This document shows, one piece after another, positions 1 through 10,740 of a stretch of 64,000 nucleotides of DNA. This DNA is from Circinella umbellata (taxonomy: Eukaryota; Mucoromycota; Mucoromycetes; Mucorales; Lichtheimiaceae), in the NCBI GenBank assembly GCA_025093555.1, contig JAIWNF010000017.1, forward strand, positions 372,001 to 436,000, in the 5' to 3' direction. Positions within the stretch are counted from its first letter, which is position 1; every line of letters begins with the position of its first letter. The notes beneath the pieces were generated by a model, which was not told where the DNA came from, did not search any database, and saw only the letters and a list, made by a program, of their open reading frames with translations. A program made the position numbers and the translations under genes.

Positions 1-245
1 AGCTATAGTAATGAAACAGTCCATGTCAAAATAAGATTATATTACGACATGACTGTATCGAAGAACCTTTTTATTAAAGGAACAATAAAATACAAAACGG
101 TCTAAGAAAGAGATCATGTGTCCAATCGGGAACATGATCCGATTTTTTTTTTTCATATTTTTTTATTTGTTCATCTTTTTCTCATACAAAAATAGGATCG
201 TAATGCTACTGTAAGTATAGTCAAAAAAAAGGTTTATGATCAGTC
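1..245. other. Left edge, no gene identified
   Basis: AT-rich sequence with homopolymer T and A runs. It may hold upstream exons or the promoter of the disrupted gene that follows, because an acceptor-like 'atcag' at about 239-243 directly precedes its first open codons. I see no coding segment here with convincing codon structure. Confidence 0.3.
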
Positions 246-1683
246 ATGATTCTTACTTCTTTACCAAAAAATTATACTAGTCGAGCTGGGAAAGATCCCC
301 AGAACAACAATACAGAAGTTGGTAAACTCCATTCATGGCGATTGAAAATGAAAGAGTATAAATATATTTTAACCTGGTTAAAAACGTGTACCGTCACCGC
401 TCGCTATAACGATATTCGATATAACGATATTTCGATATAACGATAGGGTTTTGGGGTCCAAGACGGATTAAGCAGGGAAATATCACTAACTTTCTATAGT
501 GATATCCGATAAGGTTCCAGCAAAAATATCGTTATATCGAGCGAACAAAGAATATAGTTACATTTTCGAAAAGTAAACAATACGTAGTAGTTGCTGGACA
601 TTTTTTAATTTTATTTGTCAAGAGTTTAATGATCTGAACATTAAATTTATCTTAAACCGTTCCTTATGACAATCCAGCTTTGCTTTTCGTTCACTGTGGG
701 AACCCAACCCACCACCCGCTATCCGACATGGCTTTATAAAGAATAAGCAGTTTTTTGGCTCTTAGTAAGTACGCGCATTTTTTCCCTATAGGCCATCAGC
801 ATTAATTATATGTGCTGAGCTGGTTCTAATTCAATTAGAACTAATACGAAAAGACATATTTAATAAAAAGAAACTATACAAAGAGAAAAAGCAATCGCCA
901 TATTATTATAGGTTATTTACAGTATGAACAATATAGTATTCTAGAGCGTTCTTCTTTTTGCAAGACATATCGATACCAATAAGGCCAAGTACATATGGAT
1001 AGGGTTTTACCCGACCATTATAGCTCAGATCAAGAATTCGTTATAGCGATAATTCGATATAACGATGCCCTTTTAGTCTCACGGGGTATATCGTTATAGC
1101 GAGCGGTGACGGTACAAAAAAAGAAGAGTGTCAAGGACGAAGAACAAAAAGGAGAATATATACTGGTGATGATGGAGAAGAAGAAAATGTAAATAATAGT
1201 TTAGTTTCCAAGTTTTTATAACAATTCTTATTTTAATATTTACTCTATTGCTATTATTAATAGGGGGTTCAAAAACCTGGTTTTCGTAAAGCCAAAGAGA
1301 TAGAAACAGACCTTTCTTTAGGTATTGTAATAAAAGAAGCAGCTTTTAAAAAGCGTAAGACTTATCATCAACTAAGTCATAATGAAAAATGCATCGTAAA
1401 GTATGTATTAGCGTGTTGTACATATTGTTTGTCCACCTTATATCCAATCCTACATATTTATCCAAAGCTAATACGTATGTACCTTATTGTTTTAATATAT
1501 AGATTGGGTATGAACTTAATAACTGATATTACAAAATCAGAGAGAATTCAAAGCTTTCAAAAAAGTCTCTTTCATCCTCGAGATTGGAGAACCGTTCAAA
1601 AACGTTACAAAGTCATGTTTGAAAAAATTGACATGTTTACTGATTTAAAAAAAAAAGCATTTCAGAAATTGAAAAAGTATTGA
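246..1683 (+). pseudogene. Unrecognised multi-exon gene interrupted by a MITE
   Basis: An open frame from ATG 246 runs to 390, where a 722-bp MITE (391-1112) begins. Removing the element and one copy of its TA target duplication joins codon TGT-A(390) to CA(1115-1116), and the frame continues unbroken to a GT donor at 1189. Further exons are 1264-1400 and 1503-1683 (stop TGA 1681-1683), and all junctions are in phase. The product is lysine-rich; the last exon contains the segments FHPRDWRTVQKRYK and FEKIDMFTDLKKKAFQKLKK. I do not recognise the family, and the true start may lie upstream of the window. With the element in place, translation from 246 stops within the MITE at 438-440, so this allele is probably inactive unless the MITE is spliced out. 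The lineage-specific gene at 1783 follows 100 bases later and could be part of the same locus, but I found no phase-compatible splice joining them. Confidence 0.5.
391..1112. mobile_element. MITE with CCGTCACCGCTCGC termini and TA target duplication
   Basis: The left end CCGTCACCGCTCGCTATAACGATAT (391 onward) is matched as reverse complement at the right end (to 1112), and both ends are flanked by TA (389-390, 1113-1114). This fits a non-autonomous Tc1/mariner/pogo-like element. Sub-terminal copies of a TCGATATAACGATA motif occur three times near the left end, again at about 1038-1068, and inverted near 526-542, so the arms are internally repeated. No transposase frame is visible inside. Confidence 0.8.
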
Positions 1684-1782
1684 ATTGCTATCCATATTGT
1701 TGCTTCATTTATTTATATTTTTACGTAGATTTTATTTGATATTAAATACTAACCCAATACTACGTATTATGGAATCTCTTAG

Positions 1783-3242
1783 ATGGCATTGAAAGATATT
1801 GGGAAAGCCCGGTTCGCAGCATCAAAAGATGAAAGAAAAGCAAAATCAGGTGTTGATAAAGATGTTTTTGCTATTTATTATAAAGCGTAAGTTTAAAACT
1901 CTTAAACAGTATTGTTAAAATTAGTTTACTGTTGCTAAATAGATAAATTTATTTCATAGTTTGGAAACGCTAGAGTTCCACCCGTATTTATTTCAAAATG
2001 CAAATGGCCCGGATACAACAGAGGCAGACTGCCTAAGCTTATTAAGGAATGGGGAGGTATCATCGAGGCCGTGTTCAGAAGAAGCAATCTTCGTTGCAAA
2101 TGGTAAAGACTTGCATTAATGTGTTACGTATATATATACATATATATTAATTTCTTTATGCTTTATAGGGGCGAAAGCGTGGGCGATGTAACACGCGATA
2201 AAAACAGCTGTGGTTTTAAGGTCGATCTAAGGCTTGTAACGGACACAAAAGCAGGAAAACATTGTGAAGATGACCGTGCCGATTGTGAGGTAGCAAAGAG
2301 AGAAACGCCAATTAGCAAAAGCGACACCGATCAGGTTAAGTTATTAGTAGAATCCAAGCTGATTCTTGATCAATTACTTGCTGCTACAAAATACGATAAA
2401 CCTGCTCTACAGCTTTGCGGTAATATACAGCTTTACATGGTTCTGTAATATTATATATATATTCATTTGACTCATACGTTTTTATAGGCAACTGTGTCTT
2501 TCTTTATTCTTTGCGCCTTGCCGCTGATGGTCTTTATGTTGGAGCTGAAGAAGCTCAAGCAATGTTTCGTCAAAATGCTACCGAGCCTAATAATTTACGC
2601 AATGTCGTTAATCTTCTTGATAATTTTCGCGTACGTAAGCCTTGTTTTTACCATCTACATATTTGATACTTTGCAGTCTTTTACTAACATAATATATATG
2701 TAATAGCTTGCAACTGAGAAAATTGCCAACATAAAATAGTCATTTACCATTACTATCCCACCCCAAGACCCGAGATACATGGCAATTCCCATCAAATGAC
2801 AAACGTACAAAAATCCCAAACCGTCCCGAACCATTCGTCAAGACTAACCAGAAGTAACAAAAACAATGACAATTCGTAAGTACGTAATGTTTTGATTTAA
2901 ACGATAAGATAGGTATATTCACAATAACTGCATAACGTTTTGTACTAGCATTGACAGTATCTTATATCATAATATAATAGCTTTAATATTCTCTCTTTGG
3001 CAAGTAGAAAAGAGAATATGACCAAGACCCATCCATGCTCTCCGAAAATTAATCGTCTGAATCATCTTGATGATGACTTAGATGAAGATAAATCAGATCC
3101 CAAGGATGTATTGAATATTTCACCTCTCATCCTCCACTCAATCTCAACAATAAATATACCTAGTGTATATATTAGCCTACGTTTTTTCTGTTCTTTCAAC
3201 TTCAATCGCTTTGCTTTCATTTATTATTCTTCACCAATATAA
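1783..3242 (+). CDS. Lineage-specific protein, possible PD-(D/E)xK-like core
   Basis: Six exons close in phase: 1783-1886, 1974-2102, 2169-2419, 2488-2634, 2740-2875 and 2981-3242, about 342 residues. Conserved-looking blocks are WPGYNRGRLPKLIKEWG with CKWGES (exon 2 into 3), CGFKVDLRLVTD and KLLVESKLILD (exon 3), and ADGLYVGAEEA (exon 4). From memory these blocks resemble a large uncharacterised family in Mucorales genomes; I know no assigned function. The D of VDLR followed 42 residues later by ESK resembles the D...(D/E)xK metal site of PD-(D/E)xK nucleases, which is my inference. The C-terminus is low-complexity and acidic (LDDDLDEDKSD) and its last 35 or so residues are hydrophobic, so the true end may lie earlier. 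An AG directly precedes the ATG, so an upstream exon is possible. Confidence 0.55.
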
Positions 3243-3496
3243 TCCCCCCCCCCGAAAGGTTTTTTTTTTCAGTTGACATTTATTCACTCTTTTTCTATTT
3301 TGTACGTTTTGCGTGGTCAACGGGTAAAAAAACCCCTATATATAATCCTTCTTCAACCGCAACTCCATGTACTGCAAGGGAGCGACTATGTTTACAGGAA
3401 CAGGTTAAAAATCGGTTTTCCAATAACAAATTTCAACATAATACTTCTTCAGTTTCTCTCTCTCTTTTATTTTTTTTTCTTTGTCACTGTTATATA
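3243..3496. other. AT-rich spacer before a MITE
   Basis: The stretch starts with a C-run and T-run (3245-3270) and shows no coding sequence. It is probably the 3' untranslated and intergenic sequence of the upstream gene. Confidence 0.3.
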
Positions 3497-4316
3497 CAGT
3501 GAGTATTCGTTAAACCGGTACTCGTTAAACCGGTATTTCGCTAAAGCAGTAGTATCTCTTAAATATTTTTTATATACTTAATAAAATACCGGTGATTCGC
3601 TAAACCGGTATCCGATGAGCTTTCCAAAATATTTACCGGGTTTATAATAGCATTATTTTATTTATTTCATATAATATAATATAATATTAGTCTTTTTATT
3701 GATAAAATCATTGATACAGCTTTCTTTTAACGCCATCTCAGCTCTTCCATTTGTTTTCAGTTGGCTACTTTGTTTTCATGGCAATTAAAAATACACAAAT
3801 CATTCTTGTGATCAAGAGAAACCTTCGCAACATCTTGTTAATAACAATGTCTCTTTTTCGCCAACTGCATACAGATAGTTTTTTTCTTCTTCCTCATCTG
3901 CCTACGTATGTACTTCTTTTCAACTTTGTCACGTACTTGTTCATTACCATTGAATACTGTATGTAATTATATTGCTGATACAATTCATTTTTACTCATTT
4001 ATTCAACTGCTAACCATGGTCCATATTTTAAACACACTTTGTTGTAAATTCATTATTAATCCAGTCTCTGGTTAACTATCACTATTTGATGAATACTTTA
4101 CATCAATATCATTTTATCACTAAAACATGAGCTCATAGTAGCATAGCTACATTATATCAACTATCATTTTTCTATCTTATCCCGTACAGCTTAGTTATTT
4201 TTCCAGTATATTCTACATATTAGTACTAGCTGCGTTCCAATTCGCTAAACCGGTAATTCGCTAGACAGGTACAAATCCTCACATATATTGAGTACCAGTT
4301 TAGCGAATACTCACTG
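3497..4316 (+). mobile_element. MITE with CAGTGAGTATTCG termini, copy 1
   Basis: The 820-bp element has terminal inverted repeats starting CAGTGAGTATTCGTTAAAC and ending with the complement ...AGCGAATACTCACTG, flanked by TA on both sides (3495-3496, 4317-4318). The CAGT ends and TA duplication fit Tc1/mariner-type elements. The motif TTCGCTAAACCGGTA recurs several times near both ends. A second copy lies inverted at 41367-42143. The inner 71-codon open stretch (3751-3966) also appears in copy 2, but I read it as chance or a relic rather than a transposase. Confidence 0.85.
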
Positions 4317-5254
4317 TATATATATCTTTGTTTTATACCTGTAATATAATAACAAAGAAAAATCACAGACTTCAAGTAAAATATTGTCGAAGACTAAATA
4401 GTAGCATGCGTAAGATGCTAGGAGTCCTTCAGTAGGTGTAAGTATTATATATATAGAAGTACGTATATGTTATTCTTGATAGAAAGTGAGACAATACAAA
4501 AATAATAATTATACGTTCTACACTCTATAAATTTTCTCACTACGATGATTGAAAATCTAGTTTTCATATATCAGAAAGTGCTATTTATGTGGATTCAAAA
4601 TGTTGGTTGAGATTACCTATTCCGAAATACTTACAGGAGTGATTATGAAAGAGTAAGTATTCATAGATAGAGAAGATGAGAAACAAAATGAGCTTCATTA
4701 TTATACAAATTACCAGCTTTTTTATATTCTGAGGAAGTTTTCAACGTTGTCCCGAACAACACAGAACATTATAGTAATAGTGCTATTTTCTAATAATAAA
4801 TGGATACATCTTTTTTTTTATCTAAAGCAGACCAACTAGTGTGATATATTAACGCCTGTACTTTGGGCGACCGATTCAGCGATCAGCCACAGTAACATGA
4901 TTGTACGTAATTACTGGCGCGATTGTTGCTTCGACAGTTGTGTCGCAGATTCTTTCAGGACAAATTGATTTACTGGCAAAGACATACTTGGATGGGGAAG
5001 AATACAAACTTTCAAGCATCGAATGAAAATGCGCCTGTGCTTCGAACTCAATTTTATTATTGTACATCGTGTATAAGTTTATGATTATTCACTGACATTT
5101 TTTGTACGCAATCACTCCAACAACGATATATTATGCATCTTTATCAAAATGCAAAATAAACAATAAAAAAAAATAAAGTAGTGTGTTATTCTTACACTTG
5201 ATGAAAATAATAACTTTATAGAGAAAAAATTATATAAATATAAATTTGATATTT
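4317..5254. other. Intergenic region, no confident gene
   Basis: AT-rich. The only coding-like stretch is a 63-codon frame on the minus strand (4876-5067) with fairly balanced composition (it contains SPSKYVFASKSICPERICD). It lies just past the end of the cyclophilin gene. I cannot assign it to a family and found no flanking exons, so it may be a relic. Confidence 0.3.
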
Positions 5255-6159
5255 TTACAATTCAGCATGTTCAACAGTTCCTTCTTCGATAGGTAATTCA
5301 CCTGAATCAGCAATAACAATATCAACTTCAGGCTTATCACGACGGTTGGTCTTTGTGTTTTCAATCTTGGCAACAATATCCATGCCTTCCAAAACCTTAC
5401 CGAAAACAACATGACGACCATCCAACCAAGAAGTCTTGACAGTAGTGATAAAGAATTGAGAGCCGTTTGTGTTACGTCCAGCATTTGCCATCGAAAGAAC
5501 ACCAGGACCAGTATGTGTCAACTTGAAGTTTTCATCATCGAACTTGTCAGCTGATAGAATAGTGTAAGTTTTTTTTATCTATCATACAATCAAGTTTGAC
5601 GCAATAATAATAAAAAAAAAGCAAGAAATACATACTTTCGTAAATAGATTTACCACCAGTACCATCACCATTAGTAAAGTCACCACCTTGAATCATAAAT
5701 TGCTTAATGACACGATGGAATTTAGAACCCTTATAACCGAAACCCTTTTCACCAGTGGCCAAAGCTCTGAAGTTTTCTGCAGTCTTGGGGACAGTCTATT
5801 TATTAAAGCAATATGTGTATATGTGAGTGGTTGTTATGTTGCGAATAATCTTTTTGTTGTTATGGCATCCAGTTAATAAAAAAATATGTTAATATCTTAC
5901 ACCGCCATATAAACCAATTACAATACGACCAAGATCTTCATCACCTTGCTTAATATCAAAATAGACTAAAGGAAAAAAGAAAAAAGAAACAGCGAAATAA
6001 ACATTTAGTCGAATATATTATATAGGTATGGAATTAGATTTGTCTTTTTTTTTTACCCTTGTTGGTGACGAGAGGACCCTTCTTTGCAGAGACGTACGAA
6101 ACTGTAGAAAGTAAAACAAGGAGAGTAACGATGAAAACAGGAATACGGAAACGCGCCAT
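5255..6159 (-). CDS. Cyclophilin B, secretory-pathway peptidyl-prolyl isomerase
   Basis: Four exons: 6159-6057, 5965-5901, 5795-5636 and 5550-5255; 207 residues. It should catalyse cis-trans isomerisation of X-Pro bonds during folding of secretory proteins in the ER lumen. The N-terminus ([18 protein letters not shown]) is a signal peptide. The cyclophilin fold then shows [15 protein letters not shown] with the catalytic Arg, [15 protein letters not shown] and [12 protein letters not shown]. The tail ends in HAEL, which looks like an ER-retention variant of HDEL/KDEL. The chosen start gives a clean signal peptide; an in-frame ATG at 6298-6300 would add 47 basic residues and is less likely. 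Two CCACGTC boxes lie 76-93 bases upstream. The gene is head-to-head with the ataxin-2 gene across 780 bases. Confidence 0.95.
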
Positions 6160-6234
6160 GATGATGAAGTAAGAAACAAGAAAAGAAAAAGAAAACTTGT
6201 AGCACTGGGTCTCATTCGAATAGTTTTGTGTTGC

Positions 6235-6252
6235 GACGTGGCAACGACGTGG
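6235..6252 (-). promoter_or_regulatory. Tandem CCACGTC boxes, possible unfolded-protein response element
   Basis: Read on the minus strand, two CCACGTC boxes (complements at 6235-6241 and 6246-6252) lie 11 bases apart, about 76-93 bases before the cyclophilin B start. An ACGTG core is what Hac1/XBP1/ATF6-type bZIP factors bind in front of ER chaperone genes. The link to ER stress control is inferred from position and from the product. Confidence 0.4.
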
Positions 6253-6479
6253 TCTGCGCGTTTTCGAAACCCGAAAGTAAGGTTTTGTGAATGTGTGCAC
6301 GTCCTATATTATTATGCTAATGGGGTGGGCAAAAATGGTCTATTATGATATCATTCGATACATCCATAGATATGCATTTTTTTTTTCTGATGTGATAATT
6401 GTACATTTTATTATTAGTTGAGAAAAAAAAACAATCTAAAGATATATTTCATAACAGAGAAAATGTGCTTCTATTATGC

Positions 6480-6520
6480 GGGGGGGAGAAAAAAGAGGGT
6501 TTTTGGGGGGAGATAGGGGG
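6480..6520 (+). promoter_or_regulatory. G-run cluster in a divergent promoter
   Basis: Four G tracts (6480-6486, 6497-6499, 6505-6510, 6516-6520) are separated by 5-10 bases, a pattern able to form a G-quadruplex. It sits between the divergent cyclophilin B and ataxin-2 genes in sequence otherwise poor in G. A regulatory role is inference only. Confidence 0.3.
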
Positions 6521-6939
6521 AGTTAATGATACTTTCTTGTGTTGTTGATTAATTGTCTCACAGCAGTGCACATCATTCCCCCTCTCCGAGTATCTGACTT
6601 ATCGGCTACAAAAGTCTTCGTATTTTTTTTTTCTTGTCACTAAATAAGTACTCTTTCTCCCTTTGTTATAAGTGGATTCACAAAGGACCAAGTTAGATTT
6701 TTTCTGTTTCTTTTTCTTTTTTTTTACATGGGAGCAATTGTTCTCCTTATTTTCATTTGAATTTTCTTTACTTGTAATATTCTATTTTTTTATATTTTCC
6801 TTTTTTTTTTCTTTGTATATTTTCTTTACATAAAAAAAAGAATCCACCACATCTAACTTTTTATTTTATTTTTTACTTTTATTTACTGGGGATTAAAAAG
6901 AATAAAAAAAAGAGAGAGAGAGAGTAAAAGAGAGACACC

Positions 6940-9900
6940 ATGTCATCGTTTGGTAATAAACAGGGGAATAAAAAGGATTTTACGCATCAAAAATCAAATC
7001 AAAGGTCAGTAGTAACTTTATATTATTTTCCGTTTTAGATTAATTGTAATTAGGGAACAATCTTTTTTTAATCTTTCTTCAAAAATAAAAATTAGCCGCG
7101 GTAATAAGAAATGGGGAAACAATACAGCTGGAAATACAACAACAGGAAGGTCGAATAATGGATCAAGTGGTGGCGGCGCAACGGCTAACACATCGGCAGC
7201 AACGAACTATAATAATACACCAGTGCATAATAAACGTAACGATGAGGATGTAGAAACCATGAGACTCATGCACGATCGTATGTTATTCTTACTTTCGAAC
7301 TTGACAGTGAGTCGTTATTTCTCTCTCTTTCATTCTTAAATATATCTATTTTGGGACTATTATTATTATTATCATTATTATTATTTATAGTACATAGCAA
7401 CAATAAAAAAACTCTCACACTCATTCACTCACATATTAAAAAATTATTTATAGGGAAGCGTAGTTCAAGTTACTGTTAAAAATGGTATTAAATTTGAAGG
7501 TGTATTCCATGGTGCTTCAACTGAAGGAGGAGATATTGGTGTTGCATTAAAACATGCACGTAAAATTCATGATCCTCAAGCAGAAAAATCTAAAGCAAAT
7601 ACATTCCCTGTAAAGCCTTCCATGTTAATTATGGGGAAGGATGTTGTCGAAATATTTTCACCTGATACAGATTTGACAGCTGGTGATGATTGTAAGAAAA
7701 TTCTCGCTTGCTCACGTTTAAAAAAACAAGCATTATTTACTAATATTTATAAATGTTATCTTAGCATTCAAGACAGATACAGATATTAGTGGAAAGTTAG
7801 ATATCAAGGAACGAGAGTTATTTAAATGGAATCCAGAAGAAGGTTCAGGTGAATTTGGTGCTTTAGAAGGCGAAACAGGTGGACAACAAAATGGGAATTG
7901 GGATCAATTCGCAGCAAATGAAAAATTATTTGGTTTAAAGACAGACTTTGATGAAGAAATGTATACAACTCGATTGGATCGGTCAGCGCCCGATTTCAAG
8001 GATCGTGAACGCTGGGCTATTGAGAAAGCAAATGAAATTCAACGGGTAACTACCTCTTTTATATTTAAGAGAAAGTGAGGGGAGGGGGAAAGTAACGTAA
8101 GAGAATCAAAGGTTATTAAGATCCAATAAACTAATAATGGAATAGTCAGCTGCGAATAATGTTCACGTTATGGAAGAACGTGGTATTGCCGTGGATGATA
8201 GTGGGATGGATGAAGAAGATCGTTATGCTGGTGTTGTGCGTGATACCAGCAAGTATATGCCTCCTGCATTACGAAAGCAAATACAACCGAATGGAGCAGG
8301 CCGAAAGGATGATAAGAAGACAGCTGATAGCACTAGTGGTACTAGCCCATTGCAAAGTAGCATGACAGCCAATATTCCCAAGTCTGCAGTTACAGCAGCT
8401 TCACCAGTAACTAACTTACCAAACGCACGACAGGATGATAAGGTTTGTTTAATTATGACATGTGGTATTTGCGTGCGGTTTGTAGATCTGTGTGACAAGA
8501 GAAAAGAAAAATCATGTGAAAAACAAGTTATATATTTCATCAACTAACATGTATATTTTTATGATAGAAATCCACCCCCTCAGCAACAGCAACAGCAGCA
8601 GCAACAAAAATAGGACCTGATGAACCACCCAAACGCATCGAAAATGAGATTGCAAGTACATTTCGAAAGTTTGCCATACAGGAAAAGGACAAACTTAATG
8701 CAAAGAAACAAGCACTGCAAAAGAAGGAAAAGGAGGATCGACTAGCAGAATTAATGAAGTTCCATCAAACATTTAAATTAAATGTTCCTGTACCTGCTGA
8801 TCTTGTACCATTGTTATCTAAGGGTAAAAAATCAGGTAGTGACAGTCTTTCTCCTCCATCGATATCTGCTGAATTAGCACAACCAGTCGAGAAAGATGCC
8901 GAAGAAAAGAAATCTACTTTTGAGACTCCTGCTTCCCAAGCATCACTCACAGCGACAGGCCCTACTACTACAAAAGATAAACTACAAACACAAGAAGGAT
9001 CAAGCAGTAGTAACAAGCCTATCGCGACACCATCATTATCACCACCAAAGAAAGAAAGTGTTGACAAGAACAAATCACCCTTTAGATTTAACGTCAAGGC
9101 AACTGAATTTAAACCCAATCCATCTGCACCTGTCTTTGTTCCTGGTGGTGGTGGAAGCAGCGCTAGTACTGCCAAATCTTCCCCTGGTGAAGGATCTCCT
9201 TTCTTTGCCGGTCGTCAATTAAAGAAGGGAACAGTTGGGGAACAGTTAACCATCGCAGAGGCATTCACATCTCCATTTGCAAAAGGTAAAGAACCCGTGA
9301 CACCTAATTCGATTGGTCCTACTTGGCCATTTGGTAGTAAGCAATACAAGTATCATTTCAATCAATATACAAATTATGAAGAAGAAATGTTTGGTGGTTA
9401 TGGATCTCCTGGTTATCCTTATGGTTATCCCCAGTATCGTTATGCACCTGTAAGTTCTTTTTTTAATAGAAAAACAACTAAATAAAATGGAAGAGCGGGA
9501 TGAACTTTTTTATAAATAATAATAATATTATTATATAGCAATATGTACAAGCTCCTATGGCTATGCAACAGACAGGTCACCCATACATGAGCCCTCAACA
9601 GGTAAAAAAAGGGGAACACATGGTCATTTTAGATGTTTTTGATTTGCTAATAATAATAAATGATACTTAGTTTGTACATAATGTGCCGTTGACGGGTGCT
9701 CCAATGCCACATGCAGGCGCTCCTCCTGCTGTCGCATATAGTCCACAAATGGCCAATGTTTCACCTCGTAAGTTTAAACATATGAAGTAAAGCCAATCTA
9801 TTACTAACAATAATGATATAATAGATGGATCACCATTCCCTCAAGGCTTCCCATCACCTCAACGATCTCCAATTGTTCCTCATGGCGTACCACCTCATCA

Positions 9901-10239
9901 AGTTTATCAATATCAAGGTAATGGTCCTCATGGTAAGTGTTTGTATAACTAGATAATGATAATAAATAGATATCGTAGAGGTCACTGATATATGAGAATG
10001 TAGGTCCAGGCCCTGTTATTATGCAAAGACCCATAATGATGGATCCTAACCAAGTGCATTATCCTCCTCAACAAGAACAACATCAATTACCACATCCACA
10101 ACACCATGGTCCACTCCCTAGTAAGTTTTTCTGATATTATGAATAACATGCAGTCTTTTTGTTTGTCATTAATTATTCAGTTATCTAATAATTAATAATA
10201 GCAAACGACCCATCCGGTGAAGCATTATCATCACAATAA
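6940..10239 (+). CDS. Ataxin-2/Pbp1-like RNA-binding protein
   Basis: Eleven exons: 6940-7004, 7096-7306, 7454-7691, 7765-8045, 8146-8442, 8568-9449, 9539-9601, 9671-9767, 9825-9932, 10004-10120 and 10202-10239; 798 residues, all in phase. An Lsm-like domain (LSNLTGSVVQVTVKNGIKFEG, about residues 88-160) is followed by an LsmAD region (NEKLFGLKTDFDEEMYTTRL). A PAM2-type poly(A)-binding-protein motif lies in exon 6 (FRFNVKATEFKPNPSAPVF). The rest is low-complexity sequence rich in Pro, Ser and Gln. Family members bind Pab1 and act in mRNA polyadenylation, stress granules and translation control. The N-terminus is Asn/Gly-rich. The small 3' exons encode a Pro/Gln/His-rich tail and are the least certain part, though the phases agree through to the stop. 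Confidence 0.93.
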
Positions 10240-10740
10240 AAGAACAAAAAACAAAAGAGAAATTATAACAATAATAATAATCAAAAACAATAAAAAACAG
10301 TTTTTTAAATTGTGTATATTTTCATTCACAACGAAAAAAAAAAGCAAAAACAAAAACTGAACATCTTTTTTTTCTTCACTTTCTCATACACACACATGTA
10401 AATGTACTTCTTGGTATATACATCATAACACTAGCTTTGGATCCAATTATATAAGAAAAAACACGTATATCCATGAAACCTTAGTCATAACATACAACGT
10501 GAATTGTAAATTTAACATAATTTTTTCTTATTTCATTTTTTTTTCTTGTCGTGAAGTAATGAAGAACACAAAAATCAGCAATGGGAGGAAAAAGTTGTCA
10601 ATTGTGGACGTGCGGAGCTTCTTTGAGATAGCTGAGGTGCCAGAAGCTTCTTTTAATTTTTTTTCCACCTTCAACTTTATTTATTTTCTTCTTCCTTGAT
10701 TAGAACCAAAAAAAAAAAAAAAAAAAAGAATCTTTTCAAC

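Noticed and set aside
3751..3966. A 71-codon frame in MITE copy 1, with a similar frame in copy 2, considered as a transposase remnant
   Set aside because: The similarity follows from the shared DNA. The text is hydrophobic and AT-driven, and no DDE motif is visible.
8765..9175. A 136-codon minus-strand frame inside the ataxin-2 gene
   Set aside because: It overlaps the PAM2-containing exon on the other strand, and its Leu/Ser-rich text has no family features.
10499..10699. A plus-strand frame just upstream of the UPF0538 gene
   Set aside because: It ends before that gene's start, has a biased Phe-rich composition and no domain. It is better explained as 5' untranslated sequence.
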